A stretch of 9,706 nucleotides of DNA, taken from the NCBI GenBank assembly GCA_964641695.1, contig CAZXKG010000103.1, forward strand, positions 1 through 9,706, read 5' to 3'. Within the stretch, counting starts at the first letter, position 1. Every line of letters begins with the position of its first letter. Made by a program: the position numbers and the translations under genes. Positions 1 to 6,088 of this stretch are shown here, piece after piece. The notes below the pieces were generated by a model. It saw only the letters and a list, made by a program, of their open reading frames with translations. It made no database searches and was not told the DNA's origin. The DNA comes from RHKX01 sp964641695. GTDB lineage: Bacteria; Actinomycetota; Thermoleophilia; Solirubrobacterales; 70-9.

Positions 1-86
1 GCTCCGCTTCGCGTCCGCTTCCGTCGGTTGCCCAGTGAAACCTGGAAGCAGGGGCGAAGCTCTGTTAGTTGGGTGGAGAGGGCCGC

Positions 87-599
87 TCAGGAGCGGAGGG
101 CATCTCTTCTCAGGCCCGGGGTTCTGATCAGCTTCACGGCCTCGAAGGCGTTGCCGTACTCGATGAAGAAGCAGACACCGTCGCGCTCCTCGACCGCGGC
201 GACGGCGCTCTCGCGGTTGCGCCAGGTGCCGGCGACGGCGAAGGCGAAGCCGGCGGCGATCGCGGTGACCTGGGGGACGAACGGGGCCGCCACTCCGGCG
301 AGGATCGCGAACAGGGCGACCGGCCAGAGGCGCATGAAGGCGATCCGGGCGGGGCTCTCGGACGGCAGCTGGGTCGCCGTCTTGGCCGCCGCGAGCGGGC
401 CGGCGAGGACCTCCACGGTGCGGGAGGGACGGCCGAGCCAGACGCCGATGCCCATCGCGATCGCCCACCAGGCGAGGGAGACCGCGGCAAGCACGTCGTC
501 GGCCTCCGAGTTGATCGCGAACGCCGAGATGCCGGCGAGGATCGTCCCCTCGAAGGCGACCAGCAACACGGTTCCGCGAAGCAGGTCCTTGTACTGCAT
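87..599 (-). CDS. Four-helix membrane protein, function unknown
   Basis: The predicted protein has 170 residues. Hydrophobic segments at about residues 8-30, 37-56, 90-108 and 110-126 suggest four membrane helices. A charged loop (about 57-88) lies in the middle, and a soluble C-terminal tail of about 45 residues includes the stretch EERDGVCFFIEYGNAFEAV. I do not recognise a catalytic motif or a named family. The ATG shares its first base with the last base of the otsB stop codon (TGATG on the minus strand). The two genes are therefore almost certainly co-transcribed and translationally coupled, which also supports this start. The coupling links the protein to trehalose or osmotic-stress physiology, but that is inference from position only. 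It could be a small DUF-type membrane protein restricted to this lineage. Confidence 0.75.
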   Translation of the reverse strand: MQYKDLLRGTVLLVAFEGTILAGISAFAINSEADDVLAAVSLAWWAIAMGIGVWLGRPSRTVEVLAGPLAAAKTATQLPSESPARIAFMRLWPVALFAILAGVAAPFVPQVTAIAAGFAFAVAGTWRNRESAVAAVEERDGVCFFIEYGNAFEAVKLIRTPGLRRDALRS

Positions 600-1405
600 C
601 AGCCGGAGAGCGCCTTGAGCACGGCCAGCATCCCCTCGGGCCCGTCGACCAGCAGGTCCGCCTTGGATGCGAGCTCCTCGGGACCCTCGTCGGAGCGGAC
701 GCCGACGCAGACCGCAGCGGTCAGCGTCCCCCGCTCGCGGCGCGCGGCGAGCTCGGCGAAGGCGTCGAGGTCGGTGCGATCGTCGCCTGCGTAGAGCGCC
801 ACGTCGGCATCGGCGGAATCGAGTAGGGCGGCGGCGGCCTGACCCTTGTCGAAGCGGACCGCGGGCCGCAGCTCGATCACCTTCCTGCCGCGATGGATCG
901 CCAGCCCCGCCCGCTCCGCCTCGGCGGCGATCTGCCCGACGATCGCCTCGGCGAGCGGCTCGTCGGGCGCCTCGCGCCAGTGCAGGGCGACGATCGGCCC
1001 CTTGTCCTCGCGCCGCAGCCCGGCGTCGGGGAGACGCCCGTAGACGAAGTCGTCGACGAAGGATGCCGCGGCGGTCGCGGCCGCCCCCAGCTCGACGAGC
1101 GCGGTCGGATCGGGCGCGTTCGGATAGAGAACCTCGAGCCCGTGGTTGCCGACGTAGGTGATCTTCTCCAGGCCGACGATCCGGTTGGCGTCGATCGCGC
1201 GCCGGCCGCTGATGATCGCGGTCAGCGCGCAGCGGTTCGAGATCCGGGCGAGGGCGATGCGCACCGCGGCCGGGACCGCCGTCTCCTCGGGCCGGGCCAC
1301 GATCGGCGCCAGGGTCCCGTCGAGATCGCAGAGAACCGCAGCACGAGCCGGCTCCCGCAGGAGCGGCGCCAGAGCGTCATCGAGCGTGGCCGACGGTTCC
1401 ACCAC
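599..1405 (-). CDS. otsB: Trehalose-6-phosphate phosphatase
   Basis: This is a HAD-superfamily phosphatase of 268 residues, the usual size for stand-alone OtsB. It removes phosphate from trehalose 6-phosphate to give trehalose, the second step of the OtsA-OtsB pathway, in the cytoplasm. Motif I is DLDGTLAPI, with the nucleophile D27 and acid/base D29. Motif II is ISGRRAID (S67). GNHGLE at about 86-91 and K188 in FDKGQ are typical of the family. Motif IV is YAGDDRTDLDAF (D208/D209, Mg2+ binding). The start is GTG at 1405, but a second GTG follows directly at 1402 and fits a leaderless transcript better, because it lies 7 nt after a GATACT hexamer. No otsA synthase gene is in the window. The next gene downstream overlaps the stop by one base. 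Confidence 0.93.
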   Translation of the reverse strand: MVEPSATLDDALAPLLREPARAAVLCDLDGTLAPIVARPEETAVPAAVRIALARISNRCALTAIISGRRAIDANRIVGLEKITYVGNHGLEVLYPNAPDPTALVELGAAATAAASFVDDFVYGRLPDAGLRREDKGPIVALHWREAPDEPLAEAIVGQIAAEAERAGLAIHRGRKVIELRPAVRFDKGQAAAALLDSADADVALYAGDDRTDLDAFAELAARRERGTLTAAVCVGVRSDEGPEELASKADLLVDGPEGMLAVLKALSG

Positions 1406-1407
1406 GG

Positions 1408-1415
1408 TTAGTATC
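1408..1415. promoter_or_regulatory. Two-way -10 element between otsB and the TauE pair
   Basis: The two divergent genes are only 15 bp apart. On the plus strand, TAGTAT (1409-1414) matches the TAnnnT pattern of actinobacterial -10 elements, and 6 nt separate it from the GTG at 1421. That is the spacing expected for a leaderless mRNA. On the minus strand, the overlapping GATACT (1415-1410) lies 4 nt from the first otsB GTG and 7 nt from the second. Each hexamer matches TATAAT at four of six positions. No convincing -35 is seen for the plus direction; ATGACC (1440-1435, minus strand) is a weak candidate for otsB. Confidence 0.5.
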
Positions 1416-1420
1416 GCGGC

Positions 1421-1780
1421 GTGCCCTCGGTCTCGGTCATCCGGCTCGCGATCATCGGGATCACGGGAGGCGCCTTCAGCGGGCTCTTCGGCGTCGGAGG
1501 CGGGATCGTGATGGTTCCGCTGCTGCTCCTCGCCGGCTACGGAGAGCGTCAGGCGACCGCCACCTCACTCTGCGCGATCGTGATCATCGCGTCGCTCGCG
1601 GCGACGCTGCAGGGCGTCCACGGCAACGTCGACGTTCCCGACGCGGCGCTGCTCGCCATCCCGGCGATCCTCGGCGTCGGCCTCGGGGTAGCGATCCAGC
1701 AGCGCATTCCGGAGCGGGCCGTCTCGCTGCTGTTCGCGATCCTGCTGATCGCGATCGCCGGAGAGCTGATCCTGCGATGA
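1421..1780 (+). CDS. Half-size TauE/SafE family membrane protein (first half)
   Basis: The protein has 119 residues, about half a typical TauE/SafE transporter (about 250 residues, built from two similar halves). Family signatures visible are the glycine-rich first helix GGAFSGLFGVGGGIVMVP (about 16-33), ATATSL (about 45-50) and HGNVD (about 67-71). About four hydrophobic segments follow the family pattern. TauE/SafE proteins are membrane carriers or channels linked to export of sulfite, sulfoacetate or related small organic anions; the substrate here cannot be read from sequence. The GTG start lies 6 nt after a TAGTAT hexamer and has no Shine-Dalgarno sequence, so a leaderless mRNA is likely. 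A second half-size gene follows after 13 bp, and the two products probably assemble together. Confidence 0.85.
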   Translation: MPSVSVIRLAIIGITGGAFSGLFGVGGGIVMVPLLLLAGYGERQATATSLCAIVIIASLAATLQGVHGNVDVPDAALLAIPAILGVGLGVAIQQRIPERAVSLLFAILLIAIAGELILR

Positions 1781-1793
1781 GGGGCGCGACGTC

Positions 1794-2180
1794 ATGGACG
1801 TGATCCTGGCCATCCTCATGGCGGCGGCCGGCGGCGCCGTGGGAGGTCTGCTCGGCGTCGGCGGCGGGGTGCTCTTCGTCCCGGCGCTCGCGATCCTGCT
1901 CGATCACAACCAGCTCGACGCGGAGGCGACATCGCTGCTGGTGATCGTGCCGATGGCGGTCATCGGCACCTGGCGCCAGAACCGTCACGGAAACGTCGAT
2001 CTGCGGGCCGGGATCCTGATCGGCATCCTCTCGGTCCCGGGCGTGCTGATCGGCGTCACCGTCGCCAACGAGGTGTCCGCGCGGGCGCTCGAGCTGGGCT
2101 TCGCCGCCCTCGCCCTGTTCGTCGCCTTCCGGCTGCTGCGACGCGTCTTCGCCGAGCCCGTCGCCGAGCCGGGCGACTGA
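1794..2180 (+). CDS. Half-size TauE/SafE family membrane protein (second half)
   Basis: The protein has 128 residues and repeats the architecture of its upstream neighbour. It has a glycine-rich helix AGGAVGGLLGVGGGVLFVP (about 12-30), EATSL (44-48) and HGNVD (65-69), followed by further hydrophobic helices and a short acidic tail. The ATG has a good ribosome-binding site, GAGGGG, overlapping the stop of the upstream gene with 9 nt spacing, so the pair forms a coupled two-gene operon. Both halves keep the same motif order. This fits two separately encoded repeats of one transporter that pair in the membrane, rather than a single gene broken by mutation. The substrate is unknown, with sulfur oxyanions or sulfonates a family-based guess. 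The gene ends 9 bp from the convergent nuclease gene. Confidence 0.85.
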   Translation: MDVILAILMAAAGGAVGGLLGVGGGVLFVPALAILLDHNQLDAEATSLLVIVPMAVIGTWRQNRHGNVDLRAGILIGILSVPGVLIGVTVANEVSARALELGFAALALFVAFRLLRRVFAEPVAEPGD

Positions 2181-2189
2181 GCCGCGGGC

Positions 2190-3086
2190 CTACTCCAGCG
2201 CGGCCTTGATCCCCGCATCCACAGCGTTGATGCGCTGCAGGGCGAGCGCCTCGGGAAGGCCGTGGCCGGCGCCCGGGCCGCGCTGCCGGCCGGCGGCTTC
2301 GGGGCCGTGGTGGCTGAGCACGCAGTGCAGGAGGGCGAGGCGGCGCTCCTCGGGCAGGCCCGCCGCCGCCGGGCCGATGATCTGAGCGCCGATGCTGAGG
2401 TGCCCGAGCAGGGCGCCCTCCTCGCTGATCCCGAACTCGGCGCCGTAGGTGAACTCGCGGGCGCGGCCGACGTCGTGGAGCAGGGCGGCTGCCATCAGCA
2501 GGTCGGAGTCGAGCCGGGGATGGAGCTGGCAGACCTCACCGACGAAGGTGCCGACCGAGACCGTGTGCTCGAGCAGGCCACCGAGGTAGGCATGGTGGCT
2601 GGCACGGGTGCAGGGGGCGCGGCGGAACTCGGATGCGAGCGGGTCGGAGTTGAGGACGGACTCGACGACGGCACGCAGATCCTCGTCGTAGACCTCGCGC
2701 GTCAGATGCTCGAGAAAACCCTCCAGCTCCGCCACCGAACGGTAGGCGGAGGGCAGGAACTCGGCCGGGTCGACCTGTGCTGAGTCGACCTTCCTCAGGG
2801 CCGTGATCTCGGCGCTGAGGCGACCGGAGAAACGCTCGACCTTGCCGCGGACCTCGATCACGTCGCCGCGCTCGAAGCGGGCGCCCTGCTGGTCGACGTC
2901 GCGGAAGATCCGGGCGCCGATCGCTCCGGTGCGGTCGCGCAGCTCGACGCTCAGATAAGGAGATCCGGTCTTGCCGATCTGACGGTCCTTGCGCGAGACC
3001 GCGAACTTGCCGGCCAGCGGGCGGCCGGGCTGCAGCGAGGCGACCGTTCCCGGCGGTGGCGCGGCGCTTGGCTCGGTGGGCGCCAC
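2190..3086 (-). CDS. YhaM-like 3'-5' exoribonuclease (OB-fold plus HD domain)
   Basis: The chosen reading gives 298 residues, close to Bacillus YhaM (just over 300). An OB-fold nucleic-acid-binding domain spans about residues 28-100 (PYLSVELRDRTGAIGARIF, then GDVIEVRGKVERFSGRL). An HD domain follows, with ASHHAYLGGLLEHT (about 162-175), the metal-binding pair H204-D205 in AALLHDVGR, GHLS (about 228-231), LSHHG (about 257-261) and D290. YhaM proteins are metal-dependent 3'-5' exonucleases acting on RNA and single-stranded DNA in the cytoplasm. The start is uncertain. GTG at 3086 is the only usual in-frame start before the frame runs into the divergent PAC2 gene, yet it lacks a clear ribosome-binding site and opens a proline/alanine-rich leader. 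An ATG at 3112 has a good GGGGG upstream but is in another frame. Confidence 0.85.
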   Translation of the reverse strand: MAPTEPSAAPPPGTVASLQPGRPLAGKFAVSRKDRQIGKTGSPYLSVELRDRTGAIGARIFRDVDQQGARFERGDVIEVRGKVERFSGRLSAEITALRKVDSAQVDPAEFLPSAYRSVAELEGFLEHLTREVYDEDLRAVVESVLNSDPLASEFRRAPCTRASHHAYLGGLLEHTVSVGTFVGEVCQLHPRLDSDLLMAAALLHDVGRAREFTYGAEFGISEEGALLGHLSIGAQIIGPAAAGLPEERRLALLHCVLSHHGPEAAGRQRGPGAGHGLPEALALQRINAVDAGIKAALE

Positions 3087-3223
3087 GACGGGCGTCGGCG
3101 GCTGTGCGACATGGGCTTCGATCCCCCGATGATCGCGAGCGGAGCGGCGGCACCAGGCCGCCTCCCGGCATCCCCCCGGACGGGCCGGAGCCGATTCCGC
3201 CCGTGACGCCCAGCCGTCAGCGG

Positions 3224-3229
3224 TAGTGT
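3224..3229 (+). promoter_or_regulatory. -10 element of the PAC2-family gene
   Basis: TAGTGT fits the actinobacterial TAnnnT -10 pattern and lies 8 nt before the ATG at 3238, close to the spacing of leaderless promoters. The same TAGTRT form precedes the TauE gene at 1421. No clear -35 hexamer is visible. The position argues for ATG 3238 rather than GTG 3232 as the start, because only 2 nt separate the element from the GTG. Confidence 0.45.
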
Positions 3230-3237
3230 GAGTGGAG

Positions 3238-4101
3238 ATGGATTCGATCATCTGGGAACGCGAGCCTCCGGCGCTGCGAACGCCGGTCCTGGTTGCCTCG
3301 TTCTCGGGCTGGAACGACGCCGCGAACGCGGCCAGCACCGCACTGGGGGCGATCGGATCGACCCTGGAGACCGAGCTGGTAGCGCGGATCGATCCCGAGG
3401 AGTTCTTCGACTTCCAGGCGAACCGCCCGACGATCGAGATAACCGACGGGATCATGGAGTCGATCGAGTGGCCGGACAACCTCGTGGTCAGCGCGACCTC
3501 CACCGACTCCGAGCGCGACCTGCTGCTGATCAGCGGGACCGAGCCGAGCATGAGGTGGCGGACGTTCTGCAACGCGGTCGTCGACGTGGCGGAGCGCTGC
3601 GGCGTCGAGGAGGTCGTCACCTTCGGCTCGCTGATCGCCGACGTCGCCCACACGCGGCCGGTACCGATCACCGGCCTGGCGAGCGATCCCGGAGCGGCGG
3701 AGCGGATGGGCTTCGAGGACGTCGACTACGAGGGCCCGACCGGGGTGCTCGGCGTCTTCCACGCCGTCTGCCGCGACCGTGGGTTGCGGACGGCGAGCCT
3801 GTGGGCGGCGATTCCCCACTACGCGGCGGCGGTTCCGAACCCGAAGGCGGGCCTGGCGCTGCTGCGCAGGCTCGAGGGCATGGTCGGGATCGCGGTCGAG
3901 GCCGAGGAGCTCGAGCAGGCTGCCAAGGCCTTCGAGGCGCAGGTGACCCAGGCGGTCGAGGCGAACCCGGAGATCAAGGAGCTCGTCCAGCGTCTGGAGG
4001 AGCAGCAGGACGAGGTCGCCCAGTTCACCGCCGAGGACGTTCCCTCGGGTGACACGCTCGCGATGGAGTTCCAGAAGTTCCTGCAGGAACGCGGGGACTG
4101 A
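3238..4101 (+). CDS. PAC2-family protein (proteasome assembly chaperone-like)
   Basis: The protein has 287 residues from ATG 3238, or 289 from GTG 3232. The N-terminal region matches the PAC2 family: PVLVASFSGWNDAANAAS near the start, then FFDFQANRPTIEI, and EEVVTFGSLIADVAHTRPVPI at about 125-145. YEGPTGVLGVFHAVC and SLWAAIPHYAAAVPNPKA mark the rest of the fold. The C-terminal part, from about residue 215, is rich in E, Q and A and probably forms a coiled coil (EELEQAAKAFEAQVTQAV, IKELVQRLEEQQDE). In eukaryotes and archaea the family helps assemble proteasomes. Actinobacterial members are widespread and their exact role is less certain. No proteasome genes are in this window, so the call rests on the family, not on context. 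The gene is transcribed alone and ends before two hairpins. Confidence 0.85.
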   Translation: MDSIIWEREPPALRTPVLVASFSGWNDAANAASTALGAIGSTLETELVARIDPEEFFDFQANRPTIEITDGIMESIEWPDNLVVSATSTDSERDLLLISGTEPSMRWRTFCNAVVDVAERCGVEEVVTFGSLIADVAHTRPVPITGLASDPGAAERMGFEDVDYEGPTGVLGVFHAVCRDRGLRTASLWAAIPHYAAAVPNPKAGLALLRRLEGMVGIAVEAEELEQAAKAFEAQVTQAVEANPEIKELVQRLEEQQDEVAQFTAEDVPSGDTLAMEFQKFLQERGD

Positions 4102-4125
4102 GGCGAAGCCGGCGCGCGGGGCGGC

Positions 4126-4145
4126 GGCGGTCGATCGCGACCGCC
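4126..4145. terminator. Hairpin between convergent genes (first)
   Basis: GGCGGTCG (4126-4133) and CGACCGCC (4138-4145) form a perfect 8-bp stem with an ATCG loop, 24 bp after the PAC2 stop. No T-run follows, which is common for terminators in high-GC actinobacteria, so the call rests on stem strength and on its place between convergent genes. Confidence 0.45.
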
Positions 4146-4155
4146 ATCCGCGGCT

Positions 4156-4185
4156 CCGGGCGCCCCGCGAGAAGGGGCAGCCCGG
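4156..4185. terminator. Hairpin between convergent genes (second)
   Basis: CCGGGC (4156-4161) pairs with GCCCGG (4180-4185), and GCCCC (4162-4166) pairs with GGGGC (4174-4178). The result is an 11-bp stem with one bulged A and a 7-nt loop, GCGAGAA. It lies 8 bp from the stop of the secreted repeat protein and could stop transcription from either side. There is no clear T-run. Confidence 0.5.
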
Positions 4186-4192
4186 AAGGGCC

Positions 4193-5749
4193 TCAGCCCT
4201 TGACCTTCGCCTTGATCTTCTTCTTGTAGGTCGCCTTGCCGACCTTGAAGGTCGCGTTCACGTTGATCGACTTCTTCGCCTCGATCGCGCGCTTGGCCTT
4301 GGAGGAGAACTTGACCTGGAGCTTCTTCGAGCTGCCCGCCTTCACCTTCAGCTTCGCGCGGCCGAGCTTGACCACCTTCCCGGCGCGCGTCTTGGCGGTC
4401 ACGGAGACCTTGCTCGTCTTGGCGGCGACCAGGGTTCCGAGGACGAGGCGCCTGCGCTTCAGGTCGGCCTGAGGCGATGCCGAGCCTCCGCCCATCAGCT
4501 TCAGCCCCTTGCCGAGCTTGGCCAGCACCTTCCCGCTCCCCGGGCCGCCGGAACCGCCGGAATCGTCGACGACCACGGTCTTGCAGGCACCCGGGCCGGA
4601 CTTCGTCACCGGATCGACCGGATCGACCACGGCGGTGTCGCCCGCCCGGTCGGTGTCGCGCTGGCAGAAGATCAGCGCGTCCCGCTCGCCGTCGTTCGCC
4701 TCGATCCGGTCGAGGGGGCTTCTCAACTCCGGGCCGCAGGTCCCGTCGGAGAGGAACGAGTCCGCACCCGCGCCGCCGACGAGGGTGTCGGTCATGCAGC
4801 CACCGTCCAGCTCGTCGTTGCCGGCGCCGCCGTCGAGGCGATCGTCGCCGCCGTCGCCCTGGAGGCGATCGTTCCCGCCGCCCCCTGAGATCCGATCGTC
4901 GCCGTCACTTCCCCAGAGGTGGTCGGCGCCGGCGGAGCCCGTGAGCACGTCGTCGCCGCTGCCGCCGCCCACTTCCTCGATGTCGGCGGCGACGTTGTCC
5001 CCCTCGCCGCTTTCACCGTCGTTCGCTTTCCCGTCGAGGCTGACCTGAACGGCCGCGGAACGGCCGAAGTAGCTGAAGCGGTCGGATCCCGGACCGCCGG
5101 TGTAGGTGTCCGCGCCTGCATCGAGGTCGGCAGCGCCGAACGGCGCTGCCGCCGAATCCTCGAGGGAGTCGTTGCCGGCCCCGCCGTCGAGGACGTCGTT
5201 GCCCAGCCGACCGGTCAGCACGTCGTCGCCATCCCCGGCCCTGATCACATCGTTGCCGGCGCCGCCGTTGAGGGCGTCGTTGCCGGCGCCGCCGCTGATC
5301 GTGTCGTTGCCGGCCCCGGTCCAGATCCGATCGGCGTCGGGACCGCCGTCCACCTCGAACGGAACCGTGAACGGCGTGCTGCTGTCCTCGTAGACCGTCA
5401 GGTAGTCCTCACCGGCGCCGAGCGTGACGACGATCTTCGCCGGGGTCGGGCACTCCCACAGGTCGGGCTCGTCGCCGTCCACGCAGACGGAGGCGGCGCC
5501 CGAACCCAGCCCGCCGCCGTTCCAGCTCTTGATCTGCACCTTGGTCGGATCCTCCGACCAACCGCCGCCGTAGGAGACGAGGAGGTCGTCCTCACCCGCG
5601 GCCCCGGTGATCGTCAGCGTGCCGGAGGCGTAGTCGATCGTCGCCGCCGACGCCGACGCCGCCGATGCCAGGAGCCCGGCGAGGATCAAGGGAACGGCGG
5701 CCAGGAGGACTCTCGCCCGGCGTGAGGAGGAAGGCTGGGGGTTGGACAT
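4193..5749 (-). CDS. Secreted calcium-binding GGxGND repeat (RTX-like) protein with lysine-rich tail
   Basis: The protein has 518 residues. It begins with a signal peptide: n-region with RRAR (10-13), hydrophobic core VLLAAVPLILAGLLASA, and probable cleavage after an ASA motif at about 34-36. Hemolysin-type nonapeptide repeats (GGAGND and variants) fall in two blocks, about residues 134-198 and 259-330, separated by about 60 residues without repeats. Such repeats form parallel beta-rolls that bind Ca2+ outside the cell. Six cysteines (89, 100, 318, 338, 362, 389) lie outside the repeat cores and could form disulfides. From about 405 the tail is strongly basic (KLKVKAG, SKKLQVKF, KATYKKKIKAKVKG) and reads like a beta-sandwich that could bind cell wall or polyanions. 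No protease, lipase or other enzyme domain is seen. The start is ATG 5749 with GGAAG upstream. Export is probably by the general Sec route, because of the N-terminal signal, rather than by type I secretion. The biological role is unknown. Confidence 0.88.
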   Translation of the reverse strand: MSNPQPSSSRRARVLLAAVPLILAGLLASAASASAATIDYASGTLTITGAAGEDDLLVSYGGGWSEDPTKVQIKSWNGGGLGSGAASVCVDGDEPDLWECPTPAKIVVTLGAGEDYLTVYEDSSTPFTVPFEVDGGPDADRIWTGAGNDTISGGAGNDALNGGAGNDVIRAGDGDDVLTGRLGNDVLDGGAGNDSLEDSAAAPFGAADLDAGADTYTGGPGSDRFSYFGRSAAVQVSLDGKANDGESGEGDNVAADIEEVGGGSGDDVLTGSAGADHLWGSDGDDRISGGGGNDRLQGDGGDDRLDGGAGNDELDGGCMTDTLVGGAGADSFLSDGTCGPELRSPLDRIEANDGERDALIFCQRDTDRAGDTAVVDPVDPVTKSGPGACKTVVVDDSGGSGGPGSGKVLAKLGKGLKLMGGGSASPQADLKRRRLVLGTLVAAKTSKVSVTAKTRAGKVVKLGRAKLKVKAGSSKKLQVKFSSKAKRAIEAKKSINVNATFKVGKATYKKKIKAKVKG

Positions 5750-5785
5750 GGTTCGAGTCTTCCACGGGCCGGGCCGGGCGCCGGC

Positions 5786-5811
5786 GGGGAGATCCCCAGG
5801 ATCAACCCCAG
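5786..5811. promoter_or_regulatory. Possible operator upstream of the secreted repeat protein
   Basis: The 84-bp gap between this gene and the LuxR fragment contains an interrupted palindrome, GGGGA-GA-TCCCC (5786-5797). It overlaps two CCCCAG direct repeats (5794-5799 and 5806-5811) exactly 12 bp apart. On the minus strand these read CTGGGG twice. A TAGCTT hexamer on the minus strand (5831-5826) could be the -10 just upstream. This is a pattern-based guess; the protein that would bind is not known. Confidence 0.3.
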
Positions 5812-5833
5812 AGTTTGCGAGCGGGAAGCTACG

Positions 5834-6088
5834 TCAGCCGGGCTGGAGGGCCGCCGTCAACTCCGTCCGCGAGCTGATCCCCAACTTCGCGTAGGCGTTG
5901 CCGAGGTGGTACTCGACGGTCTTGGAGGTGACCCAGAGGGTCTCGGCCACCTGGCGGTTGCTGAGGCCGCCGCCGGCGAGCTCGGCGACTCGGCGTTCAC
6001 GGGGGGTGAGCGCCTCCAGACCGCTGATCCGTTCCCGTCGCGGTCGACCGCCCGCAGCCTTGAGCTCGTCGCGGACGCGGCGAGCCAA
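5834..6088 (-). pseudogene. Detached LuxR-type HTH end of a LAL regulator
   Basis: The fragment encodes 84 residues from a TTG at 6088, the only usual start in its frame, since a stop lies about nine codons upstream. It contains a complete LuxR/GerE DNA-binding domain: ALTPRERRVAELAGGGLSN, then RQVAETLWVTSKTVEYHLGN and AYAKLGISSRTEL. The preceding RVRDELKAAGGRPRR is the sequence that normally leads into the HTH of large LAL (MalT-like) regulators. It overlaps the end of the ATPase-bearing frame (5997-8219) by 92 bp in a different frame. The two are clearly parts of one ancestral gene, separated by a frame change with loss of intervening sequence. If translated alone it would be a minimal, unregulated HTH protein. 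There is no good ribosome-binding site, so it is more likely a non-translated remnant. Confidence 0.75.

Noticed and set aside
1..86. Possible small RNA at the left edge (GCTTCGC at 6-12 and GCGAAGC at 54-60; a GGAAGCAG string)
   Set aside because: The 7-bp arms are 41 nt apart, and I could not fold or align it to tRNA, tmRNA, SRP RNA or RNase P RNA; too weak to annotate.
2181..2189. Terminator between the convergent TauE and nuclease genes
   Set aside because: Only 9 bp separate the stops, and I see no convincing hairpin across them.
3232..3237. GTG at 3232 as the PAC2 start
   Set aside because: It lies only 2 nt after the TAGTGT hexamer, whereas ATG 3238 has a spacing near that of leaderless genes; the difference is just two codons.
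3087..3671. Extension of the nuclease frame upstream to a start at 3671
   Set aside because: It would overlap the start and first half of the divergent PAC2 gene. The extra residues are S/T/R-rich, without domain character, and all recognisable nuclease domains lie downstream of 3086.
4049..4888. Plus-strand open frame of 279 codons opposite the secreted repeat protein
   Set aside because: It is an antisense shadow of the GGxGND repeats and lysine-rich tail; it shows no motifs and overlaps the PAC2 stop.
4750..5350. Repetitive DNA resembling a CRISPR or tandem-repeat array
   Set aside because: The periodicity is the 27-bp codon pattern of the GGxGND nonapeptides in a real gene; there are no identical repeats with unique spacers.
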